Positions 14,624-21,575 of a stretch of DNA of 23,746 bases are shown piece by piece. The stretch comes from a virus: the IMG/VR virus record IMGVR_UViG_3300046007_006792, positions 1 through 23,746 of that record; one strand, 5' to 3'. The translations under genes and the position numbers were made by a program. The number at the start of each line of letters is the position of its first letter. The first letter of the stretch is position 1. Under the pieces are notes generated by a model. The model saw nothing but the letters and a program-made list of their open reading frames with translations. It did not search any database and was not told the DNA's origin.

Positions 14624-16120
14624 TCACTTTGCCTTCTTGTGGAGCCGCTTGCCCTTCTTGGTTGGATCGGCAATGTTGTCGCCTGGATTTGGAACCTGTA
14701 GAGGAAGACCTGTGGTGAACTCAAGGTTTGCTTCTTCCTTTTGCATACGAGCAGCACGTTGAACAGCGGCAGCGCGTGCTGAACCACCCTTTACGCGTGC
14801 TCGCTGATCCCAATCCATTTTTGCAATCTTAGGATCATGCTTCGGGAACTTTGCCTCAGCGCGACGTTGGTTGGTCTTTTCCTGCTCCGCAGACAGTTTG
14901 GAAACAACTCCCTTCATCTTCTTGATGCTTGCTTGAGCCTCTGGTGTGTCTTTTGTATAACCACTGCGAATGTTTGCTGCCTTGTAGCCCAAGCGGTTCT
15001 GCAAGCGGCGAATCTTTGCGGTCTTGCCTTCTTCAACAACCTCTGCCTCTTCCTTCACGGGCTTCTTCTTTGCGCGGAGCAGTTTGAAATCCTGCGAGTC
15101 CAACCGCTTGTTCTTGTTGACATCTAGTTTCTGTTGATTGCCCACAAGACCTTCCTTCACGGTTTTCTTCGCCTTTGCTGATGCCTTCTCTTTTGCCTTC
15201 TTTGCCTCACGCGCACGCTTGGCTTCTGCACGCTCCTGCTTTGCAATCCTTGCCCATGCCTCGCGTGAAGTCTCAAAGCCGCCGCCCCACGACTCCTCCA
15301 TGCTCTCCTTCATGACATCCTTCGGGTAAAGGACATTCAGCACTCCACCGCTGCCTTCAATGGAGATTGCCTTCCATGACTTGCCCTTCAGGTCAGACGA
15401 AATCATCGTGTTGATGGTTGCGGGAAGTACATTCTTTCCCTTGACTAACTTCTGCATGATCACCTTATCGCTTGGACTAATGACAACAACGGTGAACGGT
15501 GCTTGTGAGTCAGATAGCGTCTTCACTCCCGTGAGTATGCGCTTGTACCTGATCTTGTCCTCCTGCAAGTCCTCGCCCTCTACCTCTTCCATGCCAGCCT
15601 CACGCCACTCGCTGATCACATCAGTCTCCTCCTCTACACTCTCCTCCATCTGTCCCTGCTCCCGTTCCGAGAGCGATGCGCTCACGCGGAACAACCCGTC
15701 CTCTGCGCGCTCAATCTCCGCAGAGAGGATGAACTCGCGGAAACCATCCATCGTGTTTGCCTTGCCGTCCATGCGGACTGCACCTGTGAGCGCGTCAAAA
15801 CCGTCAACGCGACCGTAGCGGGTCACGGTGAGGGTAACGTTGCCCACGCCACCGTCCTGCCACAGATACGGGGTCCACGGGAAGTCAAGCATGAGGATGT
15901 TCAGGCGGGTCTTGATCTTCAGGAATGCCTCACCTGGATGAAGATACGTGCCACGGCTGATGGCATTGAGCATTGCATTTACGCGCCCGATCATCTCTGC
16001 GTCGTAGCGCATCGGACCATCGGTGTGAATGTCGCGGTTAGGGTAGCCTGTGAGAACCTCACGATACTCGTTCTCGTTCAGTTCGTTGCGGAAATCCTTG
16101 AATCGCTTGCTGTCTTTCAT
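14624..16120 (-). CDS. Large basic protein with EF-hand-like loop, prohead-core-like
   Basis: 498 residues. A folded N-terminal part (to ~150) has beta strands such as GNVTLTVTRYGRVDGFDAL. Then come an acidic linker (MEESVEEETDV), a second small domain (~190-270, PFTVVVISPSDKVIMQKLVKG) and a Lys/Ala-rich helical region (285-325). A 12-residue EF-hand-like loop, DVNKNKRLDSQD (333-344), follows, with acids or Asn at positions 1, 3, 5, 9 and 12 but Lys instead of Gly at 6. Next are the KKPVKEEAEVVEEG motif and a long basic tail ending KRLHKKAK. The charge layout resembles scaffold/core or DNA-binding virion proteins. SD-like AGAGG lies before the ATG. Function unknown. Confidence 0.6.
   Translation of the reverse strand: MKDSKRFKDFRNELNENEYREVLTGYPNRDIHTDGPMRYDAEMIGRVNAMLNAISRGTYLHPGEAFLKIKTRLNILMLDFPWTPYLWQDGGVGNVTLTVTRYGRVDGFDALTGAVRMDGKANTMDGFREFILSAEIERAEDGLFRVSASLSEREQGQMEESVEEETDVISEWREAGMEEVEGEDLQEDKIRYKRILTGVKTLSDSQAPFTVVVISPSDKVIMQKLVKGKNVLPATINTMISSDLKGKSWKAISIEGSGGVLNVLYPKDVMKESMEESWGGGFETSREAWARIAKQERAEAKRAREAKKAKEKASAKAKKTVKEGLVGNQQKLDVNKNKRLDSQDFKLLRAKKKPVKEEAEVVEEGKTAKIRRLQNRLGYKAANIRSGYTKDTPEAQASIKKMKGVVSKLSAEQEKTNQRRAEAKFPKHDPKIAKMDWDQRARVKGGSARAAAVQRAARMQKEEANLEFTTGLPLQVPNPGDNIADPTKKGKRLHKKAK
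15040..15067 (-). repeat. 28-bp direct repeat, copy 1 (KKPVKEEAE motif)
   Basis: Identical over 28 bases to 16557-16584 in the neighbouring gene, in the same reading frame, coding KKPVKEEAE. Looser relatives lie at about 15151-15170 (KKTVKEG) and 16373-16392 (RKPVKEA). Confidence 0.8.
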
Positions 16121-16134
16121 GTGTTTGCCTCTGC

Positions 16135-17526
16135 TTACTCTGTTGTGGAATCTGAACGGTAATCGGCATCGGTGGCTCGTCTGCTGCCGGTGCCTGCCTT
16201 CTTGCGCCTATCCTTTGCCCAATACATCTTTCCGGTCTTGGGATCCTGCCGAGCCATTGGGTGCATAGAACCACGCGTTGGAGGAATGGGCTTCTTGATC
16301 TCTGCTGCGTGCTTTGCGTATTCGTCCTTTGCCTTCTTTAGTCGCGCTTGGGCAGCGGATCCTTCCCACCGTGCTTCCTTTACGGGCTTCCTCTTTGCTC
16401 CAAATGGTCTAAGCGTGTCACGTGCTACCTGCATATTTGCGCGAATGTCCTCTGGTGTGACGTTGTGCTTTGCGGGATCCTTCATGGCTTTCTTGCCCCA
16501 ACGAATGGCGGCAAGTGCTTCCTTGCGCGACGGAACGGCAGAGCCTTCATCTATTTCCTCTGCCTCTTCCTTCACGGGCTTCTTGCCTGTGATGGAGGAC
16601 CACTTCTGTGTTTTGTTCCATGCTGCGTGACGCTTACGCTTCTCGTCTTCCTCGCCACGGCGTGCCTCTGAAGCGGACTTTGCAAGTGCATTCAACTCAG
16701 ACTGCGACTTGCCTTGCCACCATGCCTTGCCTTGGGCAGCGGCACCCCATGCTTCGTCCAAGCCCTTGCTGAAGTCAAAGAATGTCTTGCACTCGTTCGT
16801 GCTCTTCCATCCGCCGCCCTGCTCGTTATACCACTTCACTGCCCACCCGTTGGCGTAGGCAGACGGATACACATCAAACTTGGAGCGTGCCTTGCTCTTT
16901 GCCCGTGCCCACAGATCAGGCTTCGTGGGCACGTTCTTCTCCACCAGTTCGGTTGCGTCTTCATGGAGGAGAAGTTCTGCAATGCTCTCCGCATTGGGAA
17001 CCTCAAATGACTCCTCCATCTCCTCCTTGCCAAGAGTCTGCTTGAACGCGTTGAACAGCACAGGCGAACCAGTAATCTTCTTCACCATAGAGTCCATCAT
17101 GTCAATCATCATGTCGCGGTATACCTTGGACGCGCTCATGCCCTTTGCGGTGGCAGGAGACTTTAGTGCGCGACGGGCAGCAACCACATCCTTCTTCTTT
17201 ACCAATCCGCTGCGGAGCAGTGTCTTTGCGCGCTCTTCCTCCACCCCTTCAATCACCGTGGCAGGCTCCTTGCCAAGCGTATTACGGAGAGCGGTGTACA
17301 GCATCTTGTTGTTCAGAACACGATCCACAACGTCAACAAGGATCTCCTGCATGAGCATACGGTAGGCAGGGTTCTTCATTGCGCGATCAGGATCTGCAAA
17401 AAGGGTCTGTGCGCGGCGCACGTTGTTCTTGGAGACAAGACCCATGCGCAGAAGGGTGTTCAGTTTGGATGTTACAGCACTGCTCTTACCATGTGGTTCC
17501 ATGAGGGGATTCTCCTGTTGTCCCAT
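16135..17526 (-). CDS. Basic conserved phage protein with duplicated helical N-terminus
   Basis: 463 residues. Residues 22-86 and 101-167 are a tandem duplication: LNTLLRMGLVSKNNVRRA...LYTALRNTLGKE against KTLLRSGLVKKKDVVAA...LFNAFKQTLGKE. The middle holds KFDVYPSAYANGWAVKWY (216-233), a strongly conserved motif of a small domain in marine phage and giant-virus proteins (from memory DUF5872). Then come KKPVKEEAEEIDEG, a second RKPVKEA, and a basic tail. IDE/GS and VIE/GV fit the cleavage rule of T4-type prohead protease (I/L-x-E then G/A), so processing is possible. ATG17526 overlaps the previous TAA (TAATG). Probably a head-associated, core or DNA-binding protein; no enzyme motif. Confidence 0.65.
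   Translation of the reverse strand: MGQQENPLMEPHGKSSAVTSKLNTLLRMGLVSKNNVRRAQTLFADPDRAMKNPAYRMLMQEILVDVVDRVLNNKMLYTALRNTLGKEPATVIEGVEEERAKTLLRSGLVKKKDVVAARRALKSPATAKGMSASKVYRDMMIDMMDSMVKKITGSPVLFNAFKQTLGKEEMEESFEVPNAESIAELLLHEDATELVEKNVPTKPDLWARAKSKARSKFDVYPSAYANGWAVKWYNEQGGGWKSTNECKTFFDFSKGLDEAWGAAAQGKAWWQGKSQSELNALAKSASEARRGEEDEKRKRHAAWNKTQKWSSITGKKPVKEEAEEIDEGSAVPSRKEALAAIRWGKKAMKDPAKHNVTPEDIRANMQVARDTLRPFGAKRKPVKEARWEGSAAQARLKKAKDEYAKHAAEIKKPIPPTRGSMHPMARQDPKTGKMYWAKDRRKKAGTGSRRATDADYRSDSTTE
16557..16584 (-). repeat. 28-bp direct repeat, copy 2 (KKPVKEEAE motif)
   Basis: Exact second copy of 15040-15067, 1.5 kb away in the adjacent gene and same frame. Confidence 0.8.
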
Positions 17527-17969
17527 TATTTAGGTTTCTTGAGGTGGCTAGTCATGCGGGGCGGGTTGCCTTTTCCGCTCCGTTGGGTTTCAGGCTCCAC
17601 CCGCCTTTTTTGAATTACCGCGCTCTTGCGCTCGGTGGGGGTCATTTCACCCACGGTTTCGGGGGTTTTCTCGCTTACCTTGCGTGACGGGCGGCACTTG
17701 GGATACTTGCCCTTTGAGGTGTCGCCCCTGCCGCACGGTGGATACTGCCCTGTCTCCGGATCCTTTTTTCCGCCGATGTTCACCCACTTCTCCTTGAACC
17801 ACCTGTCAAGGCTCTCGTCTATGGCACAGGGTGGGGTCTTGAACCGCTTGTTGTGCTTGGAGAAGCCGTCTTTCTGACCAGGTGTGGGTGGTCGCCGCTT
17901 GTGCTTGTCGCTCTCAAGGAGTCTGTGAGCAGCAGCGGAATGAATGCCGTGGAAGTCTATGTCTTTCAT
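17526..17969 (-). CDS. Small basic conserved phage protein (WFKEKWV domain)
   Basis: 147 residues. The core LDRWFKEKWVNIGGKKD...YPPCGRGDTSKGKYPKCRPSRK, with a conserved Cys pair, is one I recall from marine phages and large DNA viruses (from memory DUF6321), usually beside KFDVYPSAYA-type domains as here. The two Cys plus basic residues could bind metal or nucleic acid. The flanks are Lys/Arg/Pro-rich and probably disordered. ATG17969 overlaps the stop of the nucleotidyltransferase gene (ATGA) and the TAA overlaps the next ATG. Function unknown. Confidence 0.65.
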   Translation of the reverse strand: MKDIDFHGIHSAAAHRLLESDKHKRRPPTPGQKDGFSKHNKRFKTPPCAIDESLDRWFKEKWVNIGGKKDPETGQYPPCGRGDTSKGKYPKCRPSRKVSEKTPETVGEMTPTERKSAVIQKRRVEPETQRSGKGNPPRMTSHLKKPK

Positions 17970-18562
17970 TTAATCCCCATTGCCTTTCTCAAGTCTAGAA
18001 ACAGATCCCGCACATCTGATGCGTTCACGGAACGCGGCATACCTTTTACAAAAGTCTTGAAGTCCCCTGCGGCTACGGCGGCGCGCATCTTACTTGCGCT
18101 CATGCCTGTCACGCCCTGCGCGTCAGGATCACGTTGTCCTGCGCTCACCACATTGAAACTGCTCAGTTTCAATTTATCCTTTCCGCTCTTTTTCATAAAA
18201 TCCTGAAACTTCTTGTATTCGCCCACGCGATCCTGACCACCGATGAGATAAACGTTGTCGTATCCCCTTTCTGCCAACCAATACAACATATCAACTGGCG
18301 ATTTGATGGTGTCCACATCCTGAAAGTTACCCTTTGGAAAGAATCGCTTCAGCCACTTGAACTTTTGCCGTGGCGTGAGAGGATTCTTTTTGGGGTCGTT
18401 GGTGCGACTGCTGAACATGGCATAGTCTGCCTTTAGTTTCTGCGCAGTCTCCACCACCTTGTCAACGAGCAGTTGATGACCGATGGTTGGTGGCTGAAAG
18501 CGTCCAAAGGCAACCACGATGGATTTGCCCTGTCGCGAGTTATTGCTAACTTTTTTTGCCAC
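17966..18562 (-). CDS. NMN-adenylyltransferase-like nucleotidyltransferase
   Basis: 198 residues. AFGRFQPPTIGHQLLVDKV (18-36) is the HxGH-class nucleotide-binding motif (TIGH, His29), and VTGMSASKMRAAV (151-163) matches the C-terminal ISxSxxR motif (Arg160). With LIGGQDR (107-112) this is a cytidylyltransferase-superfamily enzyme, closest in look to archaeal/NadR-type NMN adenylyltransferases, which join NMN and ATP into NAD. Other members use FMN or sugar and lipid phosphates. It starts at GTG18562; the Shine-Dalgarno GGAGGTGATC (18567-18576) is fully complementary to the usual 16S 3' end over ten bases, so strong translation is expected. Overlaps the next gene by 4 nt. Substrate not proven. 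Confidence 0.8.
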   Translation of the reverse strand: MAKKVSNNSRQGKSIVVAFGRFQPPTIGHQLLVDKVVETAQKLKADYAMFSSRTNDPKKNPLTPRQKFKWLKRFFPKGNFQDVDTIKSPVDMLYWLAERGYDNVYLIGGQDRVGEYKKFQDFMKKSGKDKLKLSSFNVVSAGQRDPDAQGVTGMSASKMRAAVAAGDFKTFVKGMPRSVNASDVRDLFLDLRKAMGIK

Positions 18563-18566
18563 TACG

Positions 18567-18576
18567 GATCACCTCC
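18567..18576 (-). promoter_or_regulatory. Extended Shine-Dalgarno GGAGGTGATC
   Basis: Ten-base match to the anti-Shine-Dalgarno end of 16S rRNA, 9 nt (from the GGAGG core) before the GTG start at 18562. It fixes the GTG as start, and it is the strongest ribosome site I found here. Confidence 0.8.
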
Positions 18577-18606
18577 CCAAATGCACCACAGACCACCAAC
18601 TGCCCG

Positions 18607-19815
18607 TTAGTCCTTTTTCCAAGACTTCGCAAGCGTGAAGTTTGCTCGCGAGAAGTCAAGACGATCTACGAGTTTTACTGCCTTGTTGCTCAGACGGTCA
18701 ATCGCAACGAATCCTTCGGGTGCAGTGGACTTGTAGCCTTTGCCGTCCCGCACGAATGTTCCGATGCCGCTTCCCAATGACTCCAGTTTGCTCACGATGA
18801 GCAGTTTCATCTGCGTCAACGAATTATGTAGGGCGAATACCCGATTGACTCCGTTGCGGTTGCGCTTGATCCACTCCATGCTTGGCGTGGGTTTTGTGCT
18901 CGGTGTCTTTCGTGCTGCCTTTGCCTTTTCACTCATGAACCGCAGAAGATCGTTAGCGTCTGCCTGTGCGCTTGTCTTGCCGTTGCGGACAAGATCGTTC
19001 ACGTATGTCTTCATGGGTGCACGAACACCTTCATTCGTGGAGATCTGCCGCAGAATGGGACGGAGAGCAAGCGCGTCACGCATCACAGTCGCGATGTTGC
19101 GCTCCATCACCTTCTGATCTGCGGGAGAGAACAACCCATTGCCTCCACCTGTCTTGAGAGTTGCGTTGTCATACCACACGTTGCGCGACTTCTTCAATCC
19201 GCTTAGATCAGGATTGAACCGTGCAGACAGCGACTGCAACGAATCGCCCTCGTATGCGGTGTGGAACACTATACCGATCTTTGCTGCGGAGATCCGCTTG
19301 CCCAATGCACTGCTTGGTTCCACCGCGTAGGTGATGGTGTTTGGTCTGAACGTAATGTAGTTCTTGCCGTCAATCCGCTCGCGGTTCAGACTGCCGTGAT
19401 CAAACATGAGATCACCTTGAAGTATTCCCGTGATGCCCAAGCCTTTGAGATACTTCAAAGCCAGTTTCAGTTTGGTGTTCAATCCCTCGTTTGGGTGGTT
19501 TGCGTCAATGTCCGCATCCGTGTAGTTGATCTTGGGTGTGACGTTGAACACGCTCTTCGTGCCCACGAAGAACTTGCCGTTGGACGGATCCCGACCGCAG
19601 ATGATTGCTGGCGCACCGTCCCACTTCACTGTGATGTCAAAACCTTGCGGCTCGTTCGCGCTGAGAGTCTCTATCACGCCACGAATGGACTTGATTGCGC
19701 GCTGAAAGCCCCCGTAGCCGTCGTTCAGGATCTCGTCCTCAAGATGCTCCAAGTGGACATTCTTGCCCTCGGAGGACTTGACGGCTTCGGTGAGATGGTT
19801 CTTGAAGTTCTTCAT
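18607..19815 (-). CDS. KWDG nucleotidyltransferase/ligase-like protein, possible internal protein
   Basis: 402 residues from ATG19815, which overlaps the previous TAA (TAATG). A start six codons earlier is less likely. It belongs to a family conserved in T4-like cyanophages (from memory DUF6267). Motifs follow the order of the DNA/RNA ligase-type nucleotidyltransferases: ITVKWDGAPAIICG with Lys64-x-Asp-Gly (motif I), ILQGDLMF (131-138, like motif III) and GIVFHT (181-186, like motif IV). The leader MKNFKNHLTE then Ala11 copies the capsid-targeting peptide of T4 internal proteins (MKTYQEFIAE then A), cut after Glu10. The protein may thus be packaged in the head and injected. The C-terminal half is helical and basic. 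Activity is inferred, not established. Confidence 0.7.
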   Translation of the reverse strand: MKNFKNHLTEAVKSSEGKNVHLEHLEDEILNDGYGGFQRAIKSIRGVIETLSANEPQGFDITVKWDGAPAIICGRDPSNGKFFVGTKSVFNVTPKINYTDADIDANHPNEGLNTKLKLALKYLKGLGITGILQGDLMFDHGSLNRERIDGKNYITFRPNTITYAVEPSSALGKRISAAKIGIVFHTAYEGDSLQSLSARFNPDLSGLKKSRNVWYDNATLKTGGGNGLFSPADQKVMERNIATVMRDALALRPILRQISTNEGVRAPMKTYVNDLVRNGKTSAQADANDLLRFMSEKAKAARKTPSTKPTPSMEWIKRNRNGVNRVFALHNSLTQMKLLIVSKLESLGSGIGTFVRDGKGYKSTAPEGFVAIDRLSNKAVKLVDRLDFSRANFTLAKSWKKD

Positions 19816-20867
19816 TAGCCTACAATCATCCATCGGGTTCTGTATGCTCGCGGGAATATTCCTATTCTGAATCCAGTAATCGTGGTTCCAAATGGAGTCT
19901 TTGCTCCACGACCAGTTGCCAAACGCGCACCAAACACAGGGTGATACGGATTTGTCTTTTCTGGAACTGTCCCGTTCTCAATCATGTGTGAGAACGTCAC
20001 CCTTCCGTCCGATGATATGTTCACATCTCCCTGTGCCAAGATGTTTACATTATCTAGACCATATTTCTTTCCGTAATCCTGCCCATACATGGAATGGCGA
20101 ATTATATCCGTGTCTTTTATTTCTTCTTTGTGTTCTTCCAACTGCTTCATCTCAACCATCATTTGCAGCCGTTTGAAAAATGACTTGGTTTCCTTGTGAT
20201 TCCAAATAAGATCGGAAGTCTTCTCGGAAATGCCAGAATAGTTTTGGAAATCCTTCGCGGACTTGCCCATCTTGTATGAAATGAAAAATGAGGGATACAG
20301 TTTCTTTCCGTCCTTGCTCACAATCACGTAGTCAGTCTTTGGCTCCTTGCCCACCACTGCAACAACACCCACCGCGTTCTCTATCTTGAACTTCCCTATT
20401 CTGAGGTTGATACCGTTGCTAGACTTGGTGACTGCCTCCAACTTGCGATTGAAGTCGGATATGCCCTCTATGTCAGACTTCTCCTTCAGAGTCTTGGGCA
20501 AACGCTTGCTACCCGCAAACGCGGAGTCCACCTCACGCAAATCAGAAGTGTCCATCTCGTTCAGGTTGAGTTTTCCCAAAATGCCGTAGTAGACTGTGCC
20601 GCCCTTGTCGTTCGTCTTTGTTCCAGATGAGCCTTTGGGCTTCACTATCAAGGAGTATCCAGCGAATTGAACCTCTGTTCTCTTGGACTTTACCTTGCCC
20701 TTGAATGCCTTTGCCCAAAAGGAGGCAATGACTTCACGATCAGATGTGTCGCGAGTAGGAACCTCAAGGCGCACGGTTCTGCCCAAGTCAACAACGCTCT
20801 CTTTTGAGTATTTCTTAGAGAGTTCTTTGATGAACTTGTCTTTGCTTACTGCAACTGGTTGTGGCAT
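19815..20867 (-). CDS. Conserved hypothetical phage protein
   Basis: 350 residues, family not firmly recognised. The N-terminal third (MPQPVAVSKDKFIKELSKKY...) is basic and alpha/beta. The middle holds PKTDYVIVSKDGKKLYPSFFISYKMG followed by DFQNYSGISEKTSDLIWNHKETKSFF. Asp, then S-Y-K at the end of the next strand, is faintly like a PD-(D/E)XK nuclease core, but the usual Glu is missing, so this is weak. The C-terminal part has GQDYGKKYGLDNVNILAQG and a Gly/Arg-rich end. It has its own CTAAATAC box and a hairpin leader, and its stop overlaps the start of the KWDG protein (TAATG), so the two are likely made together. Confidence 0.6.
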   Translation of the reverse strand: MPQPVAVSKDKFIKELSKKYSKESVVDLGRTVRLEVPTRDTSDREVIASFWAKAFKGKVKSKRTEVQFAGYSLIVKPKGSSGTKTNDKGGTVYYGILGKLNLNEMDTSDLREVDSAFAGSKRLPKTLKEKSDIEGISDFNRKLEAVTKSSNGINLRIGKFKIENAVGVVAVVGKEPKTDYVIVSKDGKKLYPSFFISYKMGKSAKDFQNYSGISEKTSDLIWNHKETKSFFKRLQMMVEMKQLEEHKEEIKDTDIIRHSMYGQDYGKKYGLDNVNILAQGDVNISSDGRVTFSHMIENGTVPEKTNPYHPVFGARLATGRGAKTPFGTTITGFRIGIFPRAYRTRWMIVG

Positions 20868-20870
20868 AAT

Positions 20871-20888
20871 CGGTAAGTGTCCTTACCG
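20871..20888 (-). promoter_or_regulatory. 5'-UTR hairpin covering the ribosome site
   Basis: CGGTAAG / CTTACCG, a perfect 7-bp stem with a 4-nt loop, lies between the CTAAATAC box and the ATG at 20867. The only Shine-Dalgarno-like string, AAGGA, is in the stem and loop, so pairing would hide it from ribosomes. Confidence 0.55.
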
Positions 20889-20895
20889 TATTTAG
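20888..20895 (-). promoter_or_regulatory. CTAAATAC box (late-promoter-like) inside the - strand block
   Basis: Reverse strand CTAAATAC in the 30-nt gap after the exonuclease gene (stop 20898-20900) and before the 350-residue protein. This is one of the few real gaps in the block, as expected for an internal late promoter. Confidence 0.5.
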
Positions 20896-20897
20896 TT

Positions 20898-21575
20898 CTA
20901 TGCTACAGCCTTGGGCTGCTCTGAACGATACAGCCGTATTGCCTCCACCAAATCCTCTACATAGTCCATTGGGTTAGCCGTGAATACCTGCGCCATTCCC
21001 TCAGACTCCACGCCGATGATAATTGCGATCTGCGGAAGGGCAATTCCTGTGCGATCCTGCCACATGAGGGAGTATGCGGTTGCCTGCATGAAGTAGTCGT
21101 GTATCGCGTCCTCGGACTTTGGGTGGTTGGACGATTTGAAGTCAATGACCGAAGGTATGCCATCGTACTCCCCGATGCAATCCGTTCTGCCTGCAAGACC
21201 AACCTTTGCTGACCATAGTGGGACTTCAATGGCGAACACCCTGCCAATGCGGTCAATGTCCTCTTGCATTGAGATGAACAGATCCACTTCCGATGTCCCA
21301 GACGATTCGGCAAGCGTAGCATTCGTGAGATCGTTGCGGATATACGACTCAATAATGGAGTGCAGCCGCGTTCCTCGTGCCAATACTCGCTTTGATTCAT
21401 CGGGATTATCTCGCCTCCACTTTGCAAAGAATGCTCGCTTCTTCCACCCTGTCACCGTGGTAACAGATGGGAACCTGCCTTCGGGTGTGACGTATCGCCG
21501 CGAACCGTCCTCTGCCTGCACAGTGGTGATGTCCCCGTCTACATTCACGAACTCATGATGAAAACGTTTCATCAT
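20898..21575 (-). CDS. PD-(D/E)XK exonuclease, MGME1/RecB-like
   Basis: 225 residues. The pattern FPSVTTVTGWKKR (35-47), RGTRLHSIIE with His72, FAIEVPLWSAKVGLAGRTDCIG with Glu117 and Asp132, VIDFKSS with Asp145 and Lys147, and DYFMQATAYSLMW with Gln164 and Tyr168 is that of RecB-type nucleases related to mitochondrial exonuclease MGME1 and Cas4, found widely in marine phages. All metal-site residues are present. Likely role: single-strand DNA exonuclease in phage recombination, replication or end processing. It starts at ATG21575, whose A is the last base of the previous TAA (TAATG). A second ATG directly follows. It lacks the four-Cys Fe-S cluster of Cas4. Confidence 0.85.
   Translation of the reverse strand: MMKRFHHEFVNVDGDITTVQAEDGSRRYVTPEGRFPSVTTVTGWKKRAFFAKWRRDNPDESKRVLARGTRLHSIIESYIRNDLTNATLAESSGTSEVDLFISMQEDIDRIGRVFAIEVPLWSAKVGLAGRTDCIGEYDGIPSVIDFKSSNHPKSEDAIHDYFMQATAYSLMWQDRTGIALPQIAIIIGVESEGMAQVFTANPMDYVEDLVEAIRLYRSEQPKAVA

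Noticed and set aside
15360-15818. Forward 152-codon open frame opposite the EF-hand protein
   Set aside because: Ser/Thr-rich shadow opposite acidic and basic coding sequence; no ribosome site.
17522-17531. CTAAATA box before the gene starting at 17526
   Set aside because: The string arises from the end codons and TAA stop of the preceding gene and touches the ATG; there is no gap for a promoter.
20898-21575. Cas4 with a CRISPR-related role
   Set aside because: The four-Cys iron-sulfur signature is absent and no cas genes or repeats are near; an MGME1/RecB-like nuclease fits better.
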